DNA of 64,000 nt from Filobasidium wieringae (Eukaryota > Basidiomycota > Tremellomycetes > Filobasidiales > Filobasidiaceae), in the NCBI GenBank assembly GCA_001600055.1, contig BCIV01000004.1, forward strand, positions 732,430 to 796,429, given 5' to 3'. This document shows positions 24,057-36,400 of this stretch, in pieces. Every line of letters starts with the position of its first letter. Positions within the stretch are counted from its first letter, which is position 1. The position numbers and the translations under genes are program-made. The notes under the pieces were generated by a model, which was not told the origin of the DNA, ran no database searches, and saw only the letters and a program-made list of their open reading frames with translations.

Positions 24057-27000
24057 ATGACCACCAGACGCCGTTATGTGGCCGATCCTGCGGTACTTAG
24101 CCAGCCCACGACAGATACATTTCAACACGGTTATCCTCAAGAGCAACACGGTTACTCTCAACCGATACAACAACAGCAACAGCAATTCGCTCCACCTGCA
24201 GAAGGTCAAAATGCTTATGCAGCTCCTGTGAAGAAATCTAGAGTCTGGGATGAGGACCTAGAACCACCCCCTTCTTTCGCTCCTCCACAGGGACAGCAGG
24301 CAGCCGCAGCGCCTTATCCTCTTCCCCCTCAGAATCATATTCCGCAACCTCCACATGCTGCTGGACCATCACTGAGAGGGCCTGTACCGAGGATAGACCC
24401 CGCCCAGATTCCTAGCCCGATCGAGGCGGCTGAGCTGGACCAGAACCTTTATGATCAGGAGGATTTCGAGAGTTGTAACACAAAAGGGTTAATACCGTTA
24501 GCGTCGACCGACTATCGGGGGATAGATCAGGGTAAGTCCTGGTTTAACGAATGCATCTATTATAATGATATAAAATGGGAAAAATTACAGGCAACTCGCT
24601 TCCACGATATATTCGCCCATCCTTACCTCAAATACCCGCGACATCCTCCCTCCTCACAAGCACTCACCTCCCCCTAGGTCTAGTGATCAACCCCTTCGCT
24701 GCTCCGCGGTACGATGAAGCACCTATTCCATATGTCAATTCTTTCCTACAGTCCAGTACGGATGGAGGTGATGTGGGAGGTCCCCCTAGATGTACGAAAT
24801 GTAGGGGATATATCAACCCTTGGTGTAAGTTTGTCGACGGAGGGGTCAAGTGGGTTTGTAATCTGTGTAATGGGAGCAATTCTGGTAAGTCTACGTTGAC
24901 AGTCTGATCACTAGGTGAAACAGTATTGATCCATCGAATCAATCTAGTGGATTCCTCTTACATGTCTCACCTTGATTCATACGGAACCCGAATGGACATC
25001 CAATCCCGGCCCGAGCTGACACACGGAACAGTCGACTACCCCGTCCCGAAATCATACTGGGCTCTCAACCCTTCCTCTCTCCTAGATTCTAACGGTCTTT
25101 CCGACTTGAGCTCGGACCTCTTAGACTCCCTCAACGAAGCCGTAGTAAATGCAGCAGAAGCTTCAGGCGCTAATGAAGTCATCGGAAACGCAACGGGGGG
25201 CACTATCTCCCGTGCTACTTTGGGTGCAGGAGGAAAGGGGAAGAAACAGGTGGAAGATTCGGATGAGAGCAAATTGAGAAGACCCGTACCGATAGGCAGG
25301 GTGTTTGCGATAGATGTTTCCTGGAGTTCTGCACGGGGAGGAATTTTGCGGGAAGTCTGTCAGGGGATCAGGGAGGCTATTTATGGGAAACTCAAGGAAG
25401 ACAAGATCGAGGGCGTGGAGGCGGAGGAGGAGGAGGAGGAGTGGAGAGTTCCGGAAGGCAGGATAGGAATTGTCACTTTCGATCGAGATGTTCAATTCTT
25501 TAATCTCTCGGTGAGTGATCTTTGATTGGCCTGGGATGTGAAGGGGATGTTGACGAGAAAATTTCCATCAGTCGGGACAAGAATCACCTCAAATGATGGT
25601 TGTGTCTGACTTGGAAGACATGTTCGTTCCTCTGCACAAAGGCTTCCTGGTAGATCCCGTTCAATCACGGTCAGTGCAATCTGTGATGCCTTGCCTTGTC
25701 GCAGATCAGCGAACTCAACGTATCTGCTTCTATAGGAATCAAATCGAGAAGGTGCTCGAACTCATTCCCAAGATGTACGCGGATACGCCTTGCACTGAAG
25801 TAGCTTTGGGAGCTGTGGTCAAGGGTGTGCTATCAGGATTGGTGAGATCTCCCGCTCAAATATGTGACATAAGCAGTTGCTGACTGTATTCACCATGACA
25901 GGCCGGTTGTGGTGGTCAACTCTCTGTGTTCTTGTCGTCATTGCCGAATCACGGACCCGGTGCGCTCAAACCGAGGGAAGACCCGTTGATCTACGGAACC
26001 GACAAGGAGAAGAGCTTGTTCTCCCCTGTCGATGGTTTCTGGCGGAATACGGCCGAACAATTGGCCGAAGCGGGTGTCGGATGCAACTTGTGGCTATTCC
26101 CTGAGCGGTTCATTGATGTTGGTTCGCTAGGTATGTGCAGACATTCTCGCCTGACTCAAAGCATTACCTTCTGAACTATAACTATCGCATTGGTTCACAG
26201 GCGTACTTTCCAGTGTGACGGCTGGAAACATATTCTTTCATCCAAGATTCGATCCCGTACGAGACAGAGAGGCGGTCCATGAGGAGTTGCGCAGGATCGT
26301 AGGTCAGGAAGTAGTGTATAACGTTACATTACGAGTACGATGTTCCAATGGTAAGTCGTGGTACACCAGTATCGCAGCACCATAGCTGACGATCCGAATT
26401 TCAGGTCTGCGCGTACAAAATTACACCGGCAACTTCCATCAACGCTCTTTGACCGATCTCGAGTTTGGCAGTCTGGATGCTTTCCAGGCCTTTGGCGCGA
26501 TTCTCAGACACGACAACAAACTGGATGTCAATCAGCCCGCTTATGTTCAAGTAGCTGTACTTTACACCAGTGCAGGTGGAGAGAGACGCGTCAGGGTGCT
26601 GAACCTGAACATGGCGGTAACGAACCATATCGGAAACGTGTTCCGATTCGCAGACTTCGACACAAGCATCGTTTTGTTGCTCAAAGAAGGTGCGCTGACA
26701 GATCGGCTTGACATGCCCAAGTGACGTGCTAATTGCTATGTGTGCAGCTGTCACCCAAGCGATTTCACGAAACCTAGTTGATATACGTCGAGCTTTGACT
26801 GAAAGATGCACATCCATCTTGCTGTTTTACACGAAACACGTAGCTCCTGGGCCACCTTCGGGACAGGTAAGCTTAATCTGACGCGAAGTGGGAAACCTGA
26901 CATTAAATAAAGCCTTTTTTGCAGCTCATTCTCCCTGAGGGATTCAAGCTGCTGCCGCTCTTCACTTTGTGTATGATAAAGTGTAAAGCCTTGAAAGGTA

Positions 27001-27804
27001 TGCAAGTTAGGGTCGTTTCAATGTAACTGTTCTGATGATTACTTTGTGTAGGGGGTCATGTCGCGTCTGATGTCCGGTCGCTCTATCTTCGATCCATGCG
27101 ATCCATGTCTCTTCCCGCAACAATCACATTCCTGTATCCTAGAATGTTTGGCGTACACGACCTGCCTGAGAAAATCGGCTATGCGGATTCAACCGGAAGA
27201 TTACAACTTCCCACGTATATCAGAGGCAGCCACGCTTGGATGGTTGCAGAAGGCGCATATCTGCTCAGTAAGTTTAGGCTGAAGAACTGCAAGAGGAGAC
27301 TGTGGAGTTGACCATATCTGCGCATAGCCAATGGCGAGACTGCTTTCCTTTGGATAGGACATGCTGTATCCCCTCAAATCCTTAACGATCTGTATGGGGT
27401 AGAAAACCCCGACGAACTCGATACCCGAATTGTGAGCTGTCCCTTGTTGTAGGGCAAAACATCCGATATTAATCCATTTTGTGATAGACGACGCTCCCAC
27501 GACTTCCCACCTATCTCTCCACGCAAGTCCGAAACATCATCGCACACCATTCTCGAATGCTGGGCCACGATCTACCTGTCATCATTGCCCGGCAAAATGT
27601 TGATGGTACTGAAGTCGAATTTGCGAATATGTTGGTGGAGGATGCAAACAATGACGCTCTAAGTTACGCAAACTGTAAGGACAGTAGCTCGAGTTAGGCC
27701 GATTTGATATTGACTTTGTTTGACTTGCAGATATTATGTCCGTCCACAAGACGCTAACTGACGAACTGAACGGAGGGGGAAAAACAGCGGGCTGGTTCTC
27801 GTGA
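24057..27804 (+). CDS. SFB3: COPII coat cargo-adaptor subunit, Sfb3/Lst1 (Sec24C/D) type
   Basis: Fourteen exons (24057-24531, 24591-24884, 24948-25510, 25572-25669, 25736-25841, 25902-26130, 26201-26350, 26405-26689, 26748-26866, 26925-26997, 27052-27267, 27328-27431, 27488-27674, 27731-27804) give 990 residues. After a Gln/Pro-rich N-tail (polyQ near residue 40) come the conserved stretch SLPRYIRPSLPQIPATSSLL, a zinc finger with CTKC and CNLC, the trunk with PQMMVVSDLEDMFVPL, the beta-sandwich, the helical domain (EAVTQAISRNLVDI) and a gelsolin-like end (ETAFLWIGHAVSP). MVVSDLEDMFVPL and the long pre-zinc-finger block fit Sec24C/D and yeast Sfb3 better than Sec24 itself. The protein would pair with Sec23 and select cargo at ER exit sites. 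Exon three could begin at 24924 instead; the frame is unchanged. Confidence 0.9.
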
Positions 27805-28672
27805 TTCAAAAGGAACATGTAAATAAATCAGAATGCGATGCTTCTCCTTTAGAAGGCATACCAAGATCAATGCATTATCCTGGTATCAGCCATTACATGA
27901 GATGCTCTGCCTCGTGTTTGTTCTTGCTGGCATCTATGTTTCTCGAATCAGGCTACTCACCCCGAGAACAAGGGAAGACAGCAGGACGGGCTGCAAAATC
28001 TATCTTCCTTGGCAGTACTAGAATCCCAGAGAAGCTGGCCTGCATTACTTTCTCCGAGAGCGAGCGTCGAGAAGAGGGTCGCGTGGCAAAAAAATTAGCT
28101 CTCACCCAGGATCGAACTGGGGACCTTCTCCGTGCATCGACTGAACCAGAAGATGTAAAGGAGACGCAGTAACCACTTTGCCATGAAAGCTGTTATTGTC
28201 TGCAATCGCGTCTAATGATTTATCATCATAACAATCTGGAAGCATCAGGTCGCTGGCCTTTCCTTTCGGCCTGGAATCAAAGCCTTTGGGATGTTACCGT
28301 CTTTGGTGGCTATAACAGGGAGCCTCTGTCATGGTCTGCTCTGCGTCGACTTCCTGTGAATCGTTTCCTGAGCCTTGGTTCAGTTGTTCAGCTTGCGGTG
28401 ATCGCTTCGCCTCCCGTCAAGCTGCACACATGGCTCACCGTTGCACTTACTTTTGGCAGCATATCCTCACCTTTGTTCGGCATTTTCGCTCTGGTGGAGG
28501 ACGAAGCTCTAATTGGATGCGATTTTGTGATCGTCGTAGATATAGAATGAAAGAGCCGCCGAGGCACATGGAAGGTTTGATCCGAATAGACATGTCTCTT
28601 CACTTGTCGGACAAAGAACCCGCGACGCATAAAAGGAAGTACATTATATTATGTACAAAAGCTGACAGTTCT
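27805..28672. other. Intergenic region containing a tRNA gene
   Basis: The region between two converging genes holds the minus-strand tRNA at 28098-28190 and otherwise no supported gene. Two overlapping plus frames (28215-28550 and 28331-28690) are long for chance. One contains CSACGDRFASRQAAHMAHRC, a loose C2H2 look-alike with the wrong Cys-His spacing. Neither has splice-supported extension. Confidence 0.5.
28098..28190 (-). tRNA. tRNA-Val(UAC) with a 21-nt intron
   Basis: The minus strand folds as a complete cloverleaf. The acceptor stem is GCTTTCA/TGAGAGC with one G-U pair, the D-stem GCA/TGC, the anticodon stem TCTCC/GGAGA and the T-arm CCCAG-TTCGATC-CTGGG. The anticodon loop reads TTTACA, then a 21-nt insert, then C, placing anticodon TAC (valine, codon GUA) with the intron just after position 37, the standard nuclear site. 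A run of T residues follows the 3' end (28089-28096 on the minus strand), as expected for a Pol III terminator. CCA is not encoded, as usual in eukaryotes. Length is 93 nt, or 72 after splicing. Confidence 0.88.
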
Positions 28673-30286
28673 CTAGCAGACCCGACTTAGATCAATCGAG
28701 TCCTTTCCTCCTTCATTCACCGCTACACCCTTCTCTGTAACCACACAGCTGATCAATCGAGCAGGCGTAACATCGAAGCTAGGGTTGTACACCTTCTGCC
28801 ACTCCTCGGATCCAGAACCAATCCCGTGAGGCGTGATCTGAACGATAGTCTGTCTTCCTGCCTTGTCTTCGCTGTTTTGATCGTTGAGAGGTCGGATCTC
28901 CAGTCCTCGAGCTTGAGTGGCCTCGATGGATGGGCGCTGTTCAATGTGAATTCTACGCAAAACAGATTCAGCATGAAACTCGTGCTCAATCCGTCGCTCC
29001 GACGGCTCACTCTTTGCCGGTCTGCTTGGTCAAATCCAAGGTAGTGACGGGAGCGATGACCATGAAATTGATCCCGTGCATCTTGGCGAGCGATGCAGCT
29101 TGGTAAGTTCCGATCTATTGATTGTACCTTATTAGCTCTGACTTTACTGCCCATCATATATAAACTCGCTGCATACCTTATTGGCGGTATCACCGTTCTG
29201 GACTATTCGATCCGCACCGACGATCACGGCATCAACGTCCTCATGCTGGAACAAGCTACCGACCATGGTATCACAAATCATACAAGAAGGGATTTGCAAG
29301 GTCGACAACTCTAGCGAAGTCAGCCGAGAACCTTGATGGTAAGGCGTAGACTGGGTGTAGTAGGCTCGGTCTAGGTGACCGGTCTCGTGCAAAGAAGTGA
29401 TAACTCCAAGGGCTGTACCGTACCCCTATAAATATGACAAGATGAAAACGGATATCAGCAGTATCCTGAGACCAGGATCCAAAACCCTCAACTAGCTTAC
29501 CGAAGTAGCCAAGCTTCCAGTGTTACAGACCGTCATAACCTTCAACTTATCTTTTCCCTTTTCCTTCTTGATCTTCTCCACAAGCCATTCCGCTCCAATT
29601 CTGCTCATTTCCTTGCACCTTTGAAGATCCTCCTTTTCAATCGCCTGACAGACTTCTACCAGCTTCTTGGCGAGTTCTTCGGATGACCCAGAAGAAGATG
29701 GTTTGTGAGACTTCGCGACGGCACGGATCCTGTCCATACCCTCCTGAAGATTCACGGCAGTTGGTCGACTGCTCTCGAGATAGTCCAAAGCAGGGTAGAG
29801 CCAGGCCAGAAGGGTTTCGTCCCCTGATGAGAGGGATGGAACATGATGAGCCGAGGCTTGTTTGGAGGACGAAGCTGGGTCTTCCCCTACAGGAATAGGG
29901 TTGAGTAATCGTTGAGTGAGGATCAAGGAGATCGTCAGAGCTGCAAGAGACGCAATGGCGGGAGCTCCTCGGATCTGATCCAATAGATTTGATTTGGAAA
30001 TCAGTTAGGACATCCTGGTAAACTTGAAGAAAAGTGCGAGCGTACTCTCATCTCCTTGATGCTATCGAATGCATCTTCTACGGTGTGAACAGGGTCCCAC
30101 TGGATTATATGCCTAGCCGACGGGGAACGAGTCAGTCCATACAATTCAACAGCTACCATTGAGCTGTGCTTACGGCAGCAATAGTTGGTTGATGACCAAG
30201 ACGCTATCATCGGTGACCTTCATAGAGGTCATCATTTTGGGTGGAAGAGCCGGAGTAGACTGGCTAGCAGGAGTGAGATCGACCAT
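28673..30286 (-). CDS. MRI1: Methylthioribose-1-phosphate isomerase
   Basis: Six exons on the minus strand (30286-30174, 30112-30046, 29974-29501, 29425-29177, 29114-29011, 28952-28673) give 428 residues. The enzyme converts 5-methylthioribose-1-phosphate to the ribulose form in cytosolic methionine salvage. It belongs to the eIF2B-alpha/beta/delta-related family. Diagnostic stretches are RGAPAIASLAALTISLIL, VMTVCNTGSLATSGYGTALG with the catalytic Cys, STPYHQGSRLTSLEL, and VIVGADRIVQNGDTANKIGT with the catalytic Asp. IEIEHR-like sequence is split by the last intron. An insertion of about 20 residues (after NPIPVGEDPA) is Ser-rich, and the protein is slightly longer than the yeast one. It is divergent from the methyltransferase gene at 30612; both deal with methyl-group metabolism, but that link is probably coincidental. 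Confidence 0.95.
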
Positions 30287-30611
30287 TTTGGCTCGTTTTA
30301 ATTGTGTGTTTAAACCGATTTTGGGTATTCAGGCAGGTATAGGCAAGTATGCGCAGCGTACGGTTGAGACAGAATTCAGAAAGAGGTATTATGAAACTAC
30401 AGGCAACAACCTGTTCGACTTTCTGGTGACGGGTAGAGGAAATGCTCACGTGATCTTGTAATTGTTGGTTGATTGAGTGACAATCTACTTCGATCTGATC
30501 ATTCAAAAATCGAGGCTGCAAGCTACAACCATCAAACTTGTATCGATGGTTTGATACCGACAGGAGATTGTATATCAAACCTCCAATACCCGGCTGAACC
30601 CGGAGCTGACG
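30287..30611. promoter_or_regulatory. Divergent promoter between MRI1 and a methyltransferase gene
   Basis: A 325-bp gap between start codons at 30286 (minus) and 30612 (plus) must hold both promoters. It is AT-richer than the flanking coding DNA and contains a CACGTGA element at 30449-30455. CACGTGA is the Cbf1/Met-type E-box of yeasts, which would fit a methionine-salvage gene. The site is seen; its function is inferred. Confidence 0.4.
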
Positions 30612-32645
30612 ATGGCATTTTCAGATCTTCCTACGACCTTCCTACCCCACCTACCTCGTCAAGCTCTAAATACCCTTTCGCCTTTAACCGAACCCGAATT
30701 GACGGGCCATATAGATCACCTACGAAGTCTGCTGATACAAGACATATATGGAACTTCCAGTTCGCCAGCCGCTTCGACTTCAAGCCATATTGCATCTTCC
30801 AGCTTCTCCAGCAGAGGAAGCAGCAGTGGGGCACACAAGGCGATTCTGGAAGGATTCGAAAGGGATTGGGCTGAAAAATGGCTACATGGACTGATTACTC
30901 GAGGAGAAGGATGGCTTGCTGAAGTAGAACCAGAAGACTATCATGATGAAGACGATATAGATGATTTGGCTTTCGATATGGAGGAAGGGCACGAAGGCTC
31001 CACAACACGAAGAAGGGCATCAATGAGCTCAGAGTTGAAATCTCAATGGGCTGAATATAGCACAAGAGAAAAAGTGATCAAGGATGCAAGTGCTCTCATA
31101 AGTAGTCTCGCGGGGTGCGCAGGTACGTCTTGCAAGCTCCCGTCTGATGATGCGAAGCTTACGAGACCTCTTCTTGCTTACGGACAATCAGCTGGAGGCG
31201 GTATAACACGTGATTTATCCTTCCCACTAGACTCCTCTGAGGAACTGATCCTTAGAGTATATGACGCTGCTCTTTCCGACCATACTTCTGTCGGTGTACA
31301 GACTTGGGGATCGGCTATTCTTCTCGGTCGGATATTTGCTCTAGATCCTTTGAAGTATCTGGGTATCTCTGAGGCTACCGCGTATCGCTCCAGTACCAAG
31401 CAGGAAAACGACGGTGATTGGAGCGAAACCCCGAGGATTTTGGAGCTAGGTGCGGGAACGGGGGTGATGGCCATTCTGTGCCGGATGTTGTTGGACCGTC
31501 TGGCTCAGGACAATGAAATTCCGGGGCTTGCTGGCCAGACAATTGGAGAAGTGCTTGCGACGGATTACCACCCTTTGGTTCTGAGCAACCTTCAACGATG
31601 CATCGACCTGAATTTCAAGGGAGATCGATATCCCGAGTCAAACGGTATTGACAAGACCGGCCAAGACGGTGCACCTGTGGAACCGGTCGCCTCGACAGAC
31701 GTCGACGGACTGAGGAAGATGCTGCTGGACTGGAGTACCTTTCCTGGGATTGTCCAACAATGGCAAGAAAAGGATAGAGAAGGTTTCAGGGCAGAACGGG
31801 CTGAGCTTATACCTGAACAAAAGGGGGATTGGACTCTACCTCCTCAAGTCTTGTTGTCTCAGCCTTCCACATCGTCCACACATGCGGATTCGAGCACGTC
31901 ACTGGCTGTTCAGATGAGCAGCGTGTTAAACAAGCCATGGGATATAATCATTGCAGCGGATTGTGTTTACGATCTGAGTCATGCGAGTATGATAAGAGAT
32001 GTCGTCAAGTGCTGTTTACGGGTGCCTGAATTCGACGGAGATGGAAACCTCGTGAGGGAAGGAGGGGTGCTGGTCAGTATTCTTGGGAACCAAGGAGAAC
32101 TTTAAAAAGCGCACAACTGATTTCCAAAACGTTTTGATGCACAGCATCTTCTGAGTCCGATCAGACCTACCTACGCTGCGGAGACGACTTCTATCAATCA
32201 AGCTTTCCCTCTAAGCCGCACGTTACCCGGAAGGAACAGTCGATCACACATGCGCGAGAGGCGGAACATCTCGCGTGCTCAGGAAGGGATTGAGGGCTTG
32301 TCCATCGTGTCTGCCAAATTGTCCCAACTTCGCAGCAGCTCGGGGCAAAGCGGCAATTGTACCTCAAGTTCTGGATCTAGCCGGCACATTCCTTCTACTG
32401 CCAATTCTGGTCTCAACACACCTCGGGTCGACAGGAAGTCACCGGACAGAGCTGACTTTCTCTCGGCGGACGGTCTGGCACCGGAAGACTTCGATATGGA
32501 CGAATTTTTGAGCATTAACATGGGACGGGGAGATGAGGGTAACTGGGTGTTGGCTACAAAAGAGAGAAGAGCGCTCGAGCGAATGAAGGGGAACGGGCGG
32601 AGTGATGAGGTGGAATATTGGTGGTGGGAGATCGGTTGGTGCTAA
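30612..32645 (+). CDS. SAM-dependent methyltransferase, FAM86/family-16-like
   Basis: Two exons (30612-32072, 32145-32645) give 653 residues. The catalytic core is clear: GVQTWGSAILLGRIFA, motif I RILELGAGTGVMAILCRM, the acidic loop VLATDYHPLVLSNLQRC, and WDIIIAADCVYDLSHASMIR, the D-x-x-Y type block of lysine methyltransferases. The N-terminal part (residues 1-200) is an extra helical/disordered region, somewhat like the FAM86/Efm3 group, which methylates elongation factor 2. Exon two was joined because it continues the Rossmann fold and ends in VEYWWWEIGWC, the aromatic C-terminal strand of this family; the frame of exon one alone stops at 32105 inside the intron. The exon-two insert of about 100 residues is low-complexity. 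The substrate is not known. Confidence 0.87.
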
Positions 32646-33485
32646 GGATCAACAACCATTCGTCGGTGAGAAACAAAAGAGCTTGAGGTGGAACGCGATC
32701 GACGCGTCATGATGTCGGCACAGGCACGAATGTACCGGGATGGATTGAATGATAAGATGACTGGATGACAGCGATCCTCTGGTCTGAACGTACGACCGGG
32801 ATCTCACAGCAGCTGATGATCTGTTACCTCGGACCATGACGCAAAAGGATAACAAAAGCTCGTCTAGGCTGGCTTTTTTGCTGCCGTGAAAGTCCGCAGC
32901 TGCTGCAGCATGAGAACAGCGCCGTGCCTTCATCTACAGCGCCATCCTCCGAGCAGATCGCTTCCACAGCTTCCACGCTAAAAAAGAGGGCCGAGGCTCC
33001 CGGAAGTAAATGTGCATGTCCTGGCCTATCGCTTGAGATCAGGACCGGTGTTTGTGCACACCAAACTCATTTTTATCAAGGCTCGTCAGGTTACTTACCA
33101 TCTCACGTCTTGTTTTGACCCTCCTACAGTAGTAGCACTGCAGGTTCGGACATATATCCTAATTGACTGACCGGCCAATAACGAACCGTGACGGAATGTT
33201 CTTCCTATTTAGTACAGCCAGTCCTCGGTGCAATCGTTCTCCAGTCGCTGTAGCGAACCAAATTGTACTTTGCCAGCCGCTGATTCATCGAGCTCGAAGC
33301 GCTCAAAGTGACTGATAACTTGTCTGTCACACCAGTCATCTCAGCAGATGTATAAGATCCGTAACCTCGACTTGTCATTCTCCGCTGACCACTCGATAAC
33401 CTTTCATACCGGTCAATGCACCGGACTGCAATAACATCAAGCGTATTCGACCCCGCGTAGCGGAAGGTCGCCGAGAAGACGCAAG
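32646..33485. other. Upstream region of the CSL gene
   Basis: This 840-bp gap contains no supported gene. The 32924-33118 open frame has no ATG and no homologue I recognise. It likely holds the 3' end of the methyltransferase gene and a long promoter/leader for the CSL gene. Confidence 0.5.
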
Positions 33486-36400
33486 ATGCAGACCAACAAG
33501 TTCAATACGAGTATACTACCCATGTCAGCCCGAAATGCTGGGTACGGGCAAGCCTATACTGTCAAAACAGAGGACCCATACGCTGGACAGTCTACCTCTG
33601 AAGCAAGTTCGTCTCAGGAAACCCCCGAATATAGTCCGTTTGCTCTGACCTCAACGGCAAGTCTCATCCCATTTGGAGCATATGTACTCGTGCGAGCGAA
33701 CAAGGTGATATTGACAATCCGTATCTCTTCCTTGTTATAAAATAGGCCATACCTCCAGCGCATTCACCTTCCTTATACGTCTACACCGGTTACTCTACTG
33801 GTCAAAGCTATTATCACGCTACCGGTGTGTTAAATAACACTGCTTTTCCACCAAGAATCGATGGCAAGGACTCTCAGGCTTCACCACAGGGACATCAGAG
33901 CAGTCGATCGCCATATGCTGCACACGATACCTCAAGAGGCAGCTTAGTTGGGACATCTGACCGAAATACAGATTCGTTAACAACTAGTTCAGCCGGGAAC
34001 ACCTTCGGGAACAACTCCCCGGCGATCGCATCCTGGCCTGTCGATATGATATCACCTGCACCTATCTACGACAGAATACATTTTGCTTCCCCTGCAGATA
34101 CATCTTTGTCGCTTCCGCAAGGGTACATGCAAATCGGACACCCAACATCGGAACGAAGTCATGCCAAGACGTCGATGCAAGAACCTTGGTCTCCATCGAG
34201 CGCTTACATGGAGTCTCCATCCATCGTACAAGCGAGTCCGATGACTTCGGCGGGCCCGTTTGTCTTCCCAACATCTGCCTCTCAGCGCCAAAGATCACAC
34301 AGGACATCTCGGACTGCAGGGTCTGCAGGATCAACGTTTCTTGGTCTTTCTGGTGTGCCTACTCGTTTCGATCAGCAAGTCAGTGACGAAGAGAGCGACA
34401 AGGTTGCTTACCCCGATTGGCGAGGTTCTGATCCCGCGACCTACAATAACGGCCAGATACAGGCACGTGACCTCACATCGGCCATGACTAAAGGCTCACA
34501 TGCATACGCTAACTCGACCTCGAGACAAGATTATTATCCTAACAACCACCTTGCTGGTTCATCTGCCCATGCTTCAGAAGAACATCGATGGTATGGATCA
34601 TCTAGAGCTCCTCCTTCCCTGACACAGAGCCCTTCAATGTCTCAGCTTTCACAAGCTCAGTCATTCTCATATCCAGCTGCAGCTCAATTGCCTACACAAT
34701 CATCTGTATCTCAGTCATTGGGTCTGCAATATCCTCAGAATTCTACCGCTCATCCCGTCTTCTCGCCCATTCATTACTCTCATGCGCAAAACGAACAAGG
34801 ACCCCTTTTCCCCATTCCCGCTACGACCATCGACCCTCCCACGGCTTTCCTTATTCAAGGCTTTATCGCGTCCCCGAACCGATACGCTTTGGGAGAGCGA
34901 AAGGTCGTAATTCATACGCCCCGAGTCGGACAGAAAAGCTATGGACATGAGAAGAGGTAGGTATTTAGTCTCGTTCAATCGAGTCTATCATGCTCATGCT
35001 AGATATCGCTCTTAGATTCCTTTGTCCGCCCCCTGTAGCGACCTTGGTAGGCCGTGGATGGTGGACGAAAACCGGCGAGGGTCTATACAGCCCTCCTCAA
35101 ATCAATATCTCAATGACCAACGAAAATCCCGCTCCGAACAGCTATGCTCGGTGGACAACGACTTTCAACCGAGAAACTGCCGATCAAAACGAACGGGTCT
35201 TTGCTCATGGGGAAAGTCCGTTCCTCGGGAAAGTGACTGGAAAGTCTCTACATATCTCAGATGGCGCGGAGAAGAAGGCAAAGGCTTCTGTGCAAGCTCA
35301 TGTTACGATAATGGCTGCGAATCCGGGAAGCGAGAGTGGATACTCGGCAGTCGGCGTCTTCGAAAGCAAACCCATCAATATCGTAAGCAAACCTAGCAAG
35401 AAAAGAGTAAATGTCAAGAGCAGTGATCGTGGGTATCTTACACCATTGTTGATAATATATGATCCGGACGACTAATCAATCCTAGCGGCTTTTAGTCTTT
35501 CTTCAGCATGGTACACCTGTCTCGTTGTACAACAGGATCAGATCTCAAACCAGCTCGACGAAGCACCTGTCCGTAGCCACCGATATCACACAAATACCTG
35601 GATCAGATGGTAGACCAGTACTCGTACAATCGGCAGTCAAACCGACCGTACCGGCGTTTATCGCCGACCCGGTCTCCTGGCAACGTGAGCGTTTTGGCTA
35701 CAGTTGCTCGATCGTACAACGGCTGACCGAGATCGACTGCTTCCAGCGCTTCTCATCTGGCTGATCGACCCTTCTGGATCTCAGCATCCGGCTAGTCCTG
35801 CAATGAGGACATCTTCTGAAGGGTTTCCGGCGCCAGCAGATGCCATCGCTGCGCCGATCACACCTACCGCACCACTCATCCATTACAATCATCTCATTCG
35901 ATTGCAATGCCCCGCAACCGGATTGACCTCTCCTGTTATGATTGTTCGACGGGTGGCGAACGGAGCGACCGCTTACGGTGGAGACGGTACGAATAGCCAA
36001 GTCGTTTTAGGACACTGCCTCGCTGGGGAACTACCAGGGGAGCCTGTCAGTCAATTGCAGAAGGTGAGTTAGGTACGAGCATAGCTATGTGAGATAATTC
36101 ATTTACAAGGTATACTGTCAGATCGCTCTTGAACTCTACCAAACTCCTGTTCCTTCCGGGGTAGAATACAACGCATCATCGGCGGGTCAATGGCTCTGCG
36201 CGGAAAAAGAACGAATCGAGTTTCAGGCTGGAAAGGCCGGTCGAGTGTCAGTCGACGAAGCAGCGTCGAATGTATCTCCTAATCCCGCGTCATCATCTGC
36301 GCTTTCTCGAGAAAAGCACAGCGACCCACCCACACCTGTCGACCTGACCGTCGGATTACCCTTTGGATACGGGCCGTCGTCTCAAGGGAATTACCCAAGC

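Noticed and set aside
24914..24947. Alternative acceptor (24921-24923) for exon three of the COPII gene
   Set aside because: It would make an intron of only 39 nt and insert eight extra residues into the zinc-finger region. The acceptor at 24947 gives a normal intron and better Sec24-like spacing, though the frame is the same.
28331..28690. Plus-strand frame with a zinc-finger-like CSACGDRFASRQAAHMAHRC
   Set aside because: Spacing C-x2-C-x10-H-x2-H is not a standard C2H2 finger, an overlapping frame is equally open, and it runs into the 3' end of the MRI1 gene.
32924..33118. 64-codon frame upstream of the CSL gene
   Set aside because: It starts at GTG with no ATG, and the peptide has no features. 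It is likely promoter or leader sequence.
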